A DNA stretch of 64,000 nucleotides, taken from contig NZ_JAHKPO010000001.1 in assembly GCF_018860365.1 (NCBI RefSeq), positions 336,365 to 400,364 of the forward strand. Reading direction: 5' to 3'. Source of the DNA: Arenibacter algicola (GTDB taxonomy: Bacteria > Bacteroidota > Bacteroidia > Flavobacteriales > Flavobacteriaceae). A program made the translations under genes and the position numbers. Below the pieces are notes generated by a model, which ran no database searches, was not told where the DNA came from, and worked only from the letters and a program-made list of their open reading frames with translations. Below are positions 15,325 to 23,712 of this stretch, one piece after another (within the stretch, counting starts at the first letter, position 1; the number at the start of each line of letters is the position of its first letter).

Positions 15325-16602
15325 ATGCCAGTACTACACAATATTAATTTTGATAAAGCCAGTTTTAAAGATTTTGAAAAAATTCCCAACCTAAACTCTT
15401 TTCAAAGGACGGAGGCCTTCAAAGAATTTACCGATTATATGGAAACCCACGGCCATATGAATTATCGTTTTGTAACCCATAACGGTTGTGGCCCTGAAAT
15501 TTTGGTAAGCTCTCCATTTCAGGAAAAGCCCCAAAGCTGTATAAGCCTTGTTTCCAATGACTACTTAAATTTTACTCAACATCCAAAAGTCAAAGCTGCT
15601 GCTATTGAAGGTATTCAAAAATATGGAACTGGAGCCGGGGCATCGCCATTGATCGGAGGGCATCATGATTACCATGTTATGTTGGAAGACAAACTATCCT
15701 CTTTTTTTGGTAGAGCTAAGAGTTCTTCTATAATCTACACTACAGGCTATACCGCAAACAGTGCTACATTGCTGGCAATGTTAAAAAACAACGATTGTGC
15801 CATTGTGGATATGGCCGTACATGCTAGTGTGTTTGAAGGGTTATTGGAAACAAATGTTAAAAGATTTCCCCATAACAATCTTGATTATTTAGAAAGGGCC
15901 TTATCCGACACCCGGTCAAAATATGTAACACGGTTGGTTATCATAGACGGCGTTTATTCTCAAGACGGAGATCTTGCCAAGATGAGTGAAATCTATGACC
16001 TTACCAAGCTATATGGGGCCTTCCTTATGGTCGATGATGCACACGGTATTGGAGTATTAGGAAAAAATGGCAGGGGCGCCATTGAAATGTTCGACCTTCT
16101 GGACAAAATTGACATTATTTCCGGTACTTTAAGTAAAGCATTGGGACATATAGGAGGGTTTGTCGTTTCCAAACCTGAAGTTATCAATTATCTACAATTT
16201 CAATCCCGCCAACAAGTTTTTTCCTCAACCTCGACTCCCGCAACCAATGGGCTACTCGTTGCACTTAATTTAATTGATGAAGAACCCGAGTGGCGCAATC
16301 AACTTGCAAAAAACGTAGCTTATTTTAAAAAAGGATTACTAGATATTGGGTTGGACATAGGTCCAACGGAATCACCAATAATCCCCATAAAAATTGGAGA
16401 TGCACATAAAACTGGAGATGCTGCCCGATTGTTGCTTAAGGCAGGTGTGTACGCCAATGCCATTGTTTATCCTGGGGTTTCCCGTAAAGATGCCAGAATC
16501 CGTACTAGTTTAATGGCTACACATACCAAAGAGCATCTAGACAAGGCCTTAAATGCGTTTGACTATGTTAACCAAAAATTAAATATTTCTCTAGTCCATT
16601 AA
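15325..16602 (+). CDS. Alpha-oxoamine synthase family PLP enzyme
   Basis: 425 residues, fold type I aminotransferase of the BioF/KBL/serine palmitoyltransferase/CqsA group, which condense an amino acid with an acyl-CoA with loss of CO2. Visible signatures are the PLP lysine Lys271 in SGTLSKALGHIGGF, Asp237 and His240 in VDDAHGIGVLG, and the stacking His166 in AVHASVFEGL. GTGAGASPLIGG matches the BioF-type acyl-CoA region. No biotin, threonine-degradation or sphingolipid genes are nearby. It is followed by a TetR-type gene and divergent from the peptide locus under related operators. That context fits a signal or lipid synthase (CqsA/LqsA-like) better than biotin synthesis, but the substrate cannot be told. 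Confidence 0.85.
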   Translation: MPVLHNINFDKASFKDFEKIPNLNSFQRTEAFKEFTDYMETHGHMNYRFVTHNGCGPEILVSSPFQEKPQSCISLVSNDYLNFTQHPKVKAAAIEGIQKYGTGAGASPLIGGHHDYHVMLEDKLSSFFGRAKSSSIIYTTGYTANSATLLAMLKNNDCAIVDMAVHASVFEGLLETNVKRFPHNNLDYLERALSDTRSKYVTRLVIIDGVYSQDGDLAKMSEIYDLTKLYGAFLMVDDAHGIGVLGKNGRGAIEMFDLLDKIDIISGTLSKALGHIGGFVVSKPEVINYLQFQSRQQVFSSTSTPATNGLLVALNLIDEEPEWRNQLAKNVAYFKKGLLDIGLDIGPTESPIIPIKIGDAHKTGDAARLLLKAGVYANAIVYPGVSRKDARIRTSLMATHTKEHLDKALNAFDYVNQKLNISLVH

Positions 16603-16670
16603 CATTTTTTAACTGGATATTAATATCTAAATTCAGGCTCCATTTTGCAGCACTTCACAAAAAGTTCTAT

Positions 16671-16688
16671 TTTTATTCCCAATATTGA
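16671..16688 (+). promoter_or_regulatory. Half-palindrome of the shared operator before the TetR gene
   Basis: TTTTTATTCCCAATATTG repeats the left arm and centre of the operators at 9351 and 15139, then diverges (AAAATG in place of GGAA). It ends 12 bp before the regulator's ATG. It suggests autoregulation by the TetR protein or control by the same factor. Confidence 0.45.
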
Positions 16689-16700
16689 AAATGGCATTCT

Positions 16701-17333
16701 ATGGGGAGGAAAATATACCAAGGAAAAATCAATAATAAGGAACGTTCAAAACAGAAACTAATAAATGCTGTTGGCAAGATTCTCAAAGTCAAAGGTTACA
16801 CTGGCTTGACCGCAACGAATATTGCAAAAGCTGCCGGCTTAAGCCGACGGCTTATTACTATGTATTTTGATTCAGTGGACGATTTGATTGAAACCTATGT
16901 TAGGGATAGGGATTTTTGGTCTACCGCTGCTTCAAAAACCGATGAGATGATTGCAATTACTGAGGGTAGGGATACCAAAGAAATAATTAATTATTTATTG
17001 CAGAATCAAATTGATAATTTTTACAATAATCCTGAAATGCAAAAACTCATTTTATGGGAAATCAGTACAAAATCAAAAATTATGTACGAGGTTTGTCAAG
17101 AAAGGGAACATTTAGGCACCAAAGTATTTGAACTGACAGATAAAGAACTGAACAACAAAGACATAGATGTAAGAGCCGTAACTGCTCTTTTAGTGGCTGG
17201 AATTTATTATATGGTACTTCACTCCCAATCAACGGACACTACATTCTGTGAAATTGACATTGATGAACCAGAAGGTATGAAAAGGATTAAAAATGCAGTT
17301 AGTTTAATCCTGGATAAAACTTATAATAATTAA
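16701..17333 (+). CDS. TetR/AcrR family transcriptional regulator
   Basis: 210 residues. The N-terminal helix-turn-helix is plain (RSKQKLINAVGKILKVKGY, then TATNIAKAAGLSRRLITMYF, a TetR recognition helix with DSVDDLIETYV after it). The C-terminal 140 residues are helical and variable, as expected for the ligand and dimer domain. It lies 98 bp after the oxoamine synthase gene on the same strand. It is the best candidate for the protein that binds the palindromic operators at 6829, 9351, 15139 and 15261, and it has a half-site before its own start. The ligand may be the synthase product; that is inference. Confidence 0.85.
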   Translation: MGRKIYQGKINNKERSKQKLINAVGKILKVKGYTGLTATNIAKAAGLSRRLITMYFDSVDDLIETYVRDRDFWSTAASKTDEMIAITEGRDTKEIINYLLQNQIDNFYNNPEMQKLILWEISTKSKIMYEVCQEREHLGTKVFELTDKELNNKDIDVRAVTALLVAGIYYMVLHSQSTDTTFCEIDIDEPEGMKRIKNAVSLILDKTYNN

Positions 17334-17739
17334 TTCATGAAGCTCTATTAATTAGATAGAATTAGTATGACAAAATCCAATCGCGATGTAACCTATGAAC
17401 ATGTTTTCATACAAAGACAATAAAGTTTGAGTTCGATCAATGTTTGGTAGGAATAAGAAGATATCATCTAAAAACCTTTAGGTGGTGCCATTGTCACTAA
17501 TTATGTTTTGGGCTTGATATCTCAGATGCCCATTAAAAGCTCATTTGAATTCCATATTATACTTGATATTTCCGAAAACACTCTCCGCCTCTGTGCACTT
17601 TGTTTCTTAGGATTTTCCAACTTCACTTAACTGCCTTTTTTTGGTCATGGGATTTATTTCAAATCTTGGTCAATCCACTTTATGTGTTATATAAATATTA
17701 AAAATACGATGCTTTTATTTTATCCCTTGCTCTGAAGTC
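17334..17739. other. Intergenic region, possible left limit of the conjugative element
   Basis: About 400 bp without a gene between the TetR gene (+) and the amidase (-). It holds AACCTTTAGGTGGTGCCATT at 17470-17489, which recalls the leader loop GGTGGTGCC but without the paired arms. No tRNA, integrase site or clear repeat was found. The change from peptide-locus genes to conjugation genes occurs here. Confidence 0.3.
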
Positions 17740-18393
17740 TTAATAATTTTCTTTAGCCATTATTCCCTGCAATATAACCATCCCATACCCCCTAACACTC
17801 TCCTTCCTCCAACTATGCTCCGCCTCCTCCCAATTGGACAAGAAACCCAATTCTAACAGTACCCCTGGACAGATATTTTGGGTTTCCCTGAGAACCTGAA
17901 AGTTCGAGTATTTCATGCCCCTAATTTTAAATCCTAAAGCCTGATCGAATTCAGACAGGATTACTTCTGCCAAGGTTTTGGATCTGGATCGAAGGTATGA
18001 ATTCGTGTTAGACTTGGGTTGCTGCACATAAACCTCAATTCCTTGTGCCGCCTTCCGCTCTGCCTGATTGCAATGAATGGAAATAAAAACATCAGGCTTC
18101 AAAACCTTGACCAACCTGGTCCTATCGTTCAAAGAAATTAAAGTATCCCTATATCTGGTCAAATAGATATCAAGACGGTTTCCAAACAGCTCCCTATTCA
18201 AACGTATCGCTTCCATTGCCACTTCTAGAACAATATCCTTTTCCATTATGCCATTCACTCCAATGGCCCCTGAATCCACTCCCCCATGTCCGGGATCCAG
18301 GACTATAATTGGGCGTTTGTTCTCTTGGGCATACAAGGGAGTGTATACCAACGTAATCCCTGTCCAAAGGCAAATTATCCAATAAGGCTTCAT
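17740..18393 (-). CDS. N-acetylmuramoyl-L-alanine amidase (Amidase_3), ICE-associated
   Basis: 217 residues with a signal peptide ending at LYAQ. Zinc amidase motifs are complete: LDPGHGGVDSGAIG with the first His ligand, the Glu ligand in MEKDIVLEV, SIHCNQA with the second His ligand, and LELGFLSNWEEA with the catalytic Glu. The enzyme cuts the peptide from glycan strands in the periplasm. Amidases of this kind are common next to Bacteroidota conjugation genes, where they open the wall for the mating channel. It is divergent from the tra operon, 202 bp away. Confidence 0.88.
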   Translation of the reverse strand: MKPYWIICLWTGITLVYTPLYAQENKRPIIVLDPGHGGVDSGAIGVNGIMEKDIVLEVAMEAIRLNRELFGNRLDIYLTRYRDTLISLNDRTRLVKVLKPDVFISIHCNQAERKAAQGIEVYVQQPKSNTNSYLRSRSKTLAEVILSEFDQALGFKIRGMKYSNFQVLRETQNICPGVLLELGFLSNWEEAEHSWRKESVRGYGMVILQGIMAKENY

Positions 18394-18595
18394 TCTTTCC
18401 GAATTTTAAAGTGCGTGTTGCACAATTTTCATCGTTTTCCCCAGATTATCTCCAATACGTAAAATTTTAACGCTTTCAGCTGTTAAAATTTATTCGATCC
18501 CGATCGATTCCCTTGATCCTTTGGAAATTCCTCAACGAATAATTCATCAATCGGTCTTTCCAACATTAGTTGGGGAGCATAAAAAACGAACAGTC

Positions 18596-18883
18596 ATGAA
18601 TAAACCAATTAAAACTCTTTTTCTCTTACTTATGACAACGGTACCATCCTTTGCCCAAATTGGGGGAATCGAAGACTCTGTCAACGATGTTTCGGATACC
18701 ATCAGGACCATCTTTCCCATTATCCTAGGAATCATTTTCCTCATCGGATTCCTATTCAACGCTGGACATTTCTTTGGAGAAAATTCAGATCTTAAAAAGG
18801 GTATCACCAGAGTACTGGTCTTTGTCCTTATCGCAGGTGCCGTAGTGGGCATCTTTACTTACCTAATAGGAATTGTGGTCTAA
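18596..18883 (+). CDS. traE: Conjugation protein TraE-like (DUF4134)
   Basis: 95 residues from the ATG at 18596, chosen because it gives a signal peptide (LFLLLMTTVPSFAQIGGIED). Two membrane helices follow (FPIILGIIFLIGFLFNAGHF and VLVFVLIAGAVVGIFTYL). Length and layout match the VirB2/VirB3-like small proteins of Bacteroides CTn tra operons. It is the first gene of the plus-strand tra operon, and its TAA overlaps the next ATG by one base. Confidence 0.8.
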   Translation: MNKPIKTLFLLLMTTVPSFAQIGGIEDSVNDVSDTIRTIFPIILGIIFLIGFLFNAGHFFGENSDLKKGITRVLVFVLIAGAVVGIFTYLIGIVV

Positions 18884-19167
18884 TGCGAAAATTCGAGGTA
18901 TATCGCAACATTAGAAAACAGGCCATGATTTTCGGCCTGTCCATCTCCTTTTTTGCCCTACAGATGATCTGTGTCTTAGGCTCTTTGATGGTCATTATAT
19001 TCTCCTTCAGTCTTGCTATGATTATAGGAGTATCTGTATTCAATGCCGCTCTTTATATAGCCCTGATCAGGATTATGAACAACCCCCAGACCTTTGCCCT
19101 TTGGAGAGTATTCCCCAAAATTATCAGCAATAAGAAAACATCATTACTATCCTATGGACAAGATTAA
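18883..19167 (+). CDS. traF: Conjugation protein TraF-like (DUF4133)
   Basis: 94 residues: a basic N-terminus, two closely spaced membrane helices (residues about 15-58) and a cytoplasmic tail, as in the VirB3-like TraF proteins. It is coupled to traE by overlapping stop and start codons and its end overlaps the traG start by 14 bp. The gene order E-F-G is the standard one for this transfer system. Confidence 0.78.
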   Translation: MRKFEVYRNIRKQAMIFGLSISFFALQMICVLGSLMVIIFSFSLAMIIGVSVFNAALYIALIRIMNNPQTFALWRVFPKIISNKKTSLLSYGQD

Positions 19168-21568
19168 TCTTTCGGCACACCATCCCATTGCGGATATTCG
19201 GGACAATATCGTCTTTGCCAATAATGGCAATATTGTACTTTGCTATAAAGGGTTGTTACCAGAAATCCACTCCCTTTCCGAGAAGGATTTTGAAGATATC
19301 CATGGCAGCTGGTTCCAGGCCATCAAATCCTTGCCCGTCGGATGTGTGATACACAAACAGGATGTTTATCTAAAGAAGCAATACACTGCTGAAAACCTGC
19401 CCAATAAAACTTTTTTGGCCAAGGCCACCCATGACCATTTTAAAGGTCGGGAGTATATGGAACATAGCTGCTTTCTGTTTTTCATCCTTACCAAGAACAA
19501 AACCTTGAACAACGCAAAATATGTAAACCCCTTTCGTAAAGTACCCCAAGGGATTCCCCAGGGACTGGACGATCAGGTCAAAAGTTTCATGGACTCCGTA
19601 AACGACTCGGTTTCCTATATCAACAACAGTCGAAAAATGCAGTTTGTTCCTTTGTACGAAAAGGAAATCCTCAACCTTACCGACAATTATTTCAATGGGT
19701 TCAATGAGGATTTTGATACCGATATTCTTTTGGACCGATCCAAGATATCCATCGGGGAGAATCTCTTTGATGTGTTGGCCATTAACAGCGAACTCTGCTT
19801 CGGGGAACATGTCCAGAGCAGTAAGACCAACGAGAAATTCACTTCGGACGATTTTGTATTCCACCAAGGGTTTATCGATGGGATTGGGCTCACTCTGCAC
19901 GAAAATCATATCGTAAACCAGATCATCTACCTGGACGATAAACATAAATGGCGTAAGCTGTTGGACAAGAAGATCGAAGAACTGAACAAAAGTTCCAATT
20001 TTGGCTCCCAGAACAAAGTAACACTTGCAAAAGTCCAACAGATCCTGGACCAGATCAATAGCGATGACAGCTCGCGCATCATCCGTGGCCATCTCAATGT
20101 TATCTATTGGCATCCCGAGGTCAAGGGACTTACCAAAATCGGTTCAAAGATAAGGACCGAGTTCAAGGAACTGGACATTGTCCCCTATTACCCCAGGGGG
20201 GAGGAACGAAAAAATTATATCCTAAATAGTTATTTCTGTTTCTCCCCCAATTTTTCGGACGGGGATCTTTATGTGACCGACCTGAAACATGCTTTGTGCC
20301 TGTATATCAATAACAGCAACTACAGATCGGATGCTACAGGGATTATTTTCAACGACCGGGAACACAACATTCCCGTATTAAAGGATGTCTGGGATGAAAG
20401 TAAAAAGCGCATCAAAGCACGGAATTTTGCCATTTTCGCCCCTACGGGCGAGGGCAAATCCTTCCTGGCCAACAATATACTCCGCCAATACTTTGAGGCC
20501 GGCGTCCGGTTGGTCATTATCGACCTTGGAGGGTCCTACACCAAGTTTGCAAAGCTTTATCCCGAACAATATACCGTACTGAGATATGAGAGTGGGAAGA
20601 ACCTGGGCATCAATCCATTTTACGTTCATGAGCCCGAAGATCTAACTCCTGAGCGATTGGAAGATTTGTCGGTCTTCCTTTTTGAATTGTTGGCCTCCGA
20701 GCTGAAGGTCACCAAGGCCCAATCGGTCTCCATCAAAAAGATACTGTTGTATTATTATCAGATGGTCGGGGAGAACCATTCCCTGGACAGTTTCTATCGT
20801 TTCATAGAGGAGCATCAAAACAGCTTGTTGGATCAGCTTAAAATACAGGCCGATTACTTCAATATCCCCGGCTTCCTTCACATCATGTCCGAATACGTTG
20901 GCAATGGGCTGTACAGCTTCCTGTTCGAGGTCAGTGAGGATCAGACTTTTAAGTTAGAGGACAAGAGATTGATCGTTTTTGAACTGGACGAGGTAAAGGA
21001 CAATAAGGAAATCCTTTCGGTGATGCTCAAACTGATCAAGTCTGCCATCCAAAGAACAATCTGGAAAAATCGAGCGGAAAAGGGCATCATCCTTTTTGAT
21101 GAATTTGCCAAACAGCTCAAGTTCGACAATGTATTGGAGAGTGTGGAATTCTACTATCAGGCCATTCGAAAACAGAACGGGGCCATAGGGATCATCCTGC
21201 AATCCATCAACCAATTGCCCAACAATTCCACTTCGGCCAGCATCCTAGAGAATACCCAAGTCGTTTATAGTCTGAACAACGAAAAGGGATATGGGGAACT
21301 GAAGAACCGTCTTAACCTCTCCAACCATGACCTAAATCAATTGAAATCCATCAAGAATAACCTCACCGGTCCGCACAAGTACACGGAAATGTTCATCAAG
21401 ATAGGGAAGGAAAGCAACATATATAGGTTGGAGGTACCCCCTGAAGTATTTGCGGCATATCTCACGGATGGTGAGGAAAATGAAGCCATAATGGCCATTT
21501 ATGAAAAGACCAACGATATGGAAAAGGCCATAAAAGAATTTATTAACCCAAAAAACAAGAACGTATGA
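19154..21568 (+). CDS. traG: Conjugation ATPase TraG (VirB4-like)
   Basis: 804 residues from the ATG at 19154 (an upstream in-frame ATG at 19094 would overlap traF more). Walker A is APTGEGKS near residues 429-436, Walker B is GIILFDEF near 643-650, followed by QNGAIGIILQSINQLPNN. The N-terminal 400 residues match the VirB4/TraG accessory domain. It powers assembly of the type IV secretion channel at the inner membrane. The stop overlaps the next start (ATGA). Confidence 0.92.
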   Translation: MDKINLSAHHPIADIRDNIVFANNGNIVLCYKGLLPEIHSLSEKDFEDIHGSWFQAIKSLPVGCVIHKQDVYLKKQYTAENLPNKTFLAKATHDHFKGREYMEHSCFLFFILTKNKTLNNAKYVNPFRKVPQGIPQGLDDQVKSFMDSVNDSVSYINNSRKMQFVPLYEKEILNLTDNYFNGFNEDFDTDILLDRSKISIGENLFDVLAINSELCFGEHVQSSKTNEKFTSDDFVFHQGFIDGIGLTLHENHIVNQIIYLDDKHKWRKLLDKKIEELNKSSNFGSQNKVTLAKVQQILDQINSDDSSRIIRGHLNVIYWHPEVKGLTKIGSKIRTEFKELDIVPYYPRGEERKNYILNSYFCFSPNFSDGDLYVTDLKHALCLYINNSNYRSDATGIIFNDREHNIPVLKDVWDESKKRIKARNFAIFAPTGEGKSFLANNILRQYFEAGVRLVIIDLGGSYTKFAKLYPEQYTVLRYESGKNLGINPFYVHEPEDLTPERLEDLSVFLFELLASELKVTKAQSVSIKKILLYYYQMVGENHSLDSFYRFIEEHQNSLLDQLKIQADYFNIPGFLHIMSEYVGNGLYSFLFEVSEDQTFKLEDKRLIVFELDEVKDNKEILSVMLKLIKSAIQRTIWKNRAEKGIILFDEFAKQLKFDNVLESVEFYYQAIRKQNGAIGIILQSINQLPNNSTSASILENTQVVYSLNNEKGYGELKNRLNLSNHDLNQLKSIKNNLTGPHKYTEMFIKIGKESNIYRLEVPPEVFAAYLTDGEENEAIMAIYEKTNDMEKAIKEFINPKNKNV

Positions 21569-22221
21569 AAATTTCAAAAAAAATTCACGAACACTTCGGC
21601 AATAATTTTGCCATGGGCAAACCAAATGGAAAACAAACCCTTAGGAAAAGCGTGCTTACCATGGTCATTACCCTGACCATGGCCATATTAATGCCTGGCC
21701 GTGCCACGGCCCAGGGAATACCGGTATATGACAACACCAATTTCATCTCGTTTATGAAATCCCTTCTGGAATCGGGCAAACAGACCTCGCAATTATTGAA
21801 GACCGTCAAATTCCTAAAACAACAAAAGGAAAACGTGGACAAGGTCAACGATGTAATCAAACAATTGAAGGCCGTAAAGGAACTGGCCGATAGCAACCAA
21901 CGCTTGTTCGACATCGTACAGGACGATCTGAGGGAGATCTTCAGCTCTCCCTATATCAAGCCCGATGAAGTTGCCCGTATCTCGGATTCGTTCAACGACA
22001 TCATCGAAAACTCCTTGACGGGCATGGATTACATAGAGGAAGTGCTGTCCAGCGACAACCTTAGGATGACCGATGCCGAACGGGCAGCGATACTCAAGGA
22101 AAAGGAAGTGCAGTCCAAGGAAATGGTGGCCGAGATCGAATCCAAGACAAGGCGCTATCGGGAAATCATTGCCTTTAGGGAAATGCAGGCCGTTATCAAC
22201 GGCAGGAAGGCCAACTATTGA
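21565..22221 (+). CDS. Conjugation protein TraI-like (periplasmic, VirB5-like position)
   Basis: 218 residues. A signal segment (SVLTMVITLTMAILMPGRATA) follows a basic start of about 28 residues; an internal ATG at 21613 could be the real start. The mature part begins GIPVYDNTNFISFMKSLLES, like VirB5-type pilus-tip proteins, and is otherwise one long helical, lysine- and glutamate-rich region. It sits between TraG and TraJ, where CTn elements have TraI. It is probably a periplasmic part of the mating channel. Confidence 0.7.
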   Translation: MKISKKIHEHFGNNFAMGKPNGKQTLRKSVLTMVITLTMAILMPGRATAQGIPVYDNTNFISFMKSLLESGKQTSQLLKTVKFLKQQKENVDKVNDVIKQLKAVKELADSNQRLFDIVQDDLREIFSSPYIKPDEVARISDSFNDIIENSLTGMDYIEEVLSSDNLRMTDAERAAILKEKEVQSKEMVAEIESKTRRYREIIAFREMQAVINGRKANY

Positions 22222-22224
22222 TAT

Positions 22225-23067
22225 ATGACAGGGATAGCCTTAAGCATAGGATTGGAATATGTGGACACTGTTTTCCAGACCATCAAGAACAGTGATTTCT
22301 CCCAGTACACCATTACTGGAATGAAGACCCTTGCGGTATTGTTCTTTTTGATCAATATCCTGAAAAAGTACAATGAAGGTGTGGCCAACAATGAAGGCTA
22401 TACCTGGGGGCTGACCCCTGCCGAACTGGCCAAGAATTTTGTGGTAGTGATCATAGTCATTTTTTCCACCCAGGTGTTGGGAGTCTTCGATGCTATTTTG
22501 GTGGCCATCGAGTCCCAATATAGGGACACGGCTCCTGCCCTACTCCCCTTGCAGATGCAGGAAATAGACATTGAACGGGACGTAGGGGCGATCGAAGCGG
22601 CAAAAAAAGCTATGGCCCTATTGTACGAGGCTTTGGTGACCCCCTTGTTCGGCCTTAAAATCTTGGCCTTCATTATCGGCCTTTTCCTATGGTTGATGGA
22701 CCTGTTCATCTATCCCTTGTTCTTGGCGGAACGTTTCTTTCTGTTGGGGATCATGCAGGCCTTTTTTCCATTGGTCATCAGTTTGGCCGTTTTTGAAAAG
22801 TTCAGGTCTATGGCCTATAACTTTTTTAAGCTCTATGCGGGGGTATATATGGTGGTCCCTGCATTTTTCTTGGTCAATGTATTTATCAACTTGCTATATA
22901 CCGAGGTGAACACCAACTTTTGGTCCGACCTGTTCGGAACGGACTGGGGGAGCCTATTCTTTGCGCCCTTGATACAATTGGGGTCCATAGGATTTATAGT
23001 GTTCCTGAAATTCAAATTGTACCGGCGTGCCATCTCTTTTACTTTGAAACTGTTCAGCGGTATATAG
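22225..23067 (+). CDS. traJ: Conjugation membrane protein TraJ (VirB6-like)
   Basis: 280 residues with about six membrane helices, among them LAVLFFLINILKKY, VVIVIFSTQVLGVFDAIL, ILAFIIGLFLWLMDLFIY and LFLAERFFLLGIMQAFFPLV. The last is the conserved segment of TraJ/VirB6-type inner-membrane channel proteins. It starts 3 bp after the preceding gene. It is a little shorter than the roughly 300-330 residues usual for TraJ. Confidence 0.82.
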   Translation: MTGIALSIGLEYVDTVFQTIKNSDFSQYTITGMKTLAVLFFLINILKKYNEGVANNEGYTWGLTPAELAKNFVVVIIVIFSTQVLGVFDAILVAIESQYRDTAPALLPLQMQEIDIERDVGAIEAAKKAMALLYEALVTPLFGLKILAFIIGLFLWLMDLFIYPLFLAERFFLLGIMQAFFPLVISLAVFEKFRSMAYNFFKLYAGVYMVVPAFFLVNVFINLLYTEVNTNFWSDLFGTDWGSLFFAPLIQLGSIGFIVFLKFKLYRRAISFTLKLFSGI

Positions 23068-23097
23068 GTCTTCACTAAAAACCATTAAAACGCAATA

Positions 23098-23712
23098 ATG
23101 AAAACACCTTATAAAAATATCTACAAAGTCCTTGACCAAAATCGGTTCATAGTTTGGTCAATGGTCATAGGCACCATGGTGACCTGCGTCGTAGCCATCT
23201 TGTCCATGTTAAAACTGCACAGGGAAACCGTCGACAAAGTTTTTATGGTCAATACCGATGGGGACGTGATACCCTTAAAATTGGTCTCCCAAAAAGAAAA
23301 TCTGGGCGTGGAAGTCCTGTCACATTTGGAACTGTTCCACACTTACTTCTACCATATAGACCCGAGCAACTACGAAAAGAACTTGGAAAAGGCGCTTTGG
23401 TTGGGCAACAGTTCGGTGGATGCCCTGTACAGGCAAAAAAAATCGGACGGGATATATAACCGCTTATTGCAGTATTCCCTGGTGCAGAAGGTACTCCGGA
23501 TCGAATCCGAGATAGAGATCTCCCAAGAGCCCTATACCTTTCGTACCACTACCCTGTTCCAGATCAATCGGGGCCAGGTAACCGATACCTACGAACTGGT
23601 GACCTCCGGTAATTTGATCCATGTGGACAGGAACTTTCCCAAGAACACCCATGGTCTTTTGATCACCGACTATTTCGAGAACTCTTTAAAAAAGGTACAG
23701 AATGAAAATTGA
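23098..23712 (+). CDS. traK: Conjugation protein TraK (VirB8-like)
   Basis: 204 residues: one N-terminal membrane helix (IVWSMVIGTMVTCVVAILSM) and a periplasmic domain with ELFHTYFYHIDPSNYEKNLE and, further on, VTDTYELVTSGNLIHVDRNF, typical of the TraK/VirB8 family. It links the inner-membrane platform to the outer ring. Its stop overlaps the traM start by 11 bp. The TraL gene often found after TraK is absent here. Confidence 0.85.
   Translation: MKTPYKNIYKVLDQNRFIVWSMVIGTMVTCVVAILSMLKLHRETVDKVFMVNTDGDVIPLKLVSQKENLGVEVLSHLELFHTYFYHIDPSNYEKNLEKALWLGNSSVDALYRQKKSDGIYNRLLQYSLVQKVLRIESEIEISQEPYTFRTTTLFQINRGQVTDTYELVTSGNLIHVDRNFPKNTHGLLITDYFENSLKKVQNEN

Noticed and set aside
15325..16602. Biotin biosynthesis BioF
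   Set aside because: The family fits, but no other bio genes are near and the regulatory context links it to the peptide locus; left as an oxoamine synthase of unknown substrate.
17470..17489. Possible fourth leader RNA copy (AGGTGGTGCC)
   Set aside because: The paired arms and the rest of the 115-nt block are missing, so the match is probably chance.
19370..20113. 247-residue minus-strand frame
   Set aside because: It lies wholly inside traG on the opposite strand and has no family features.
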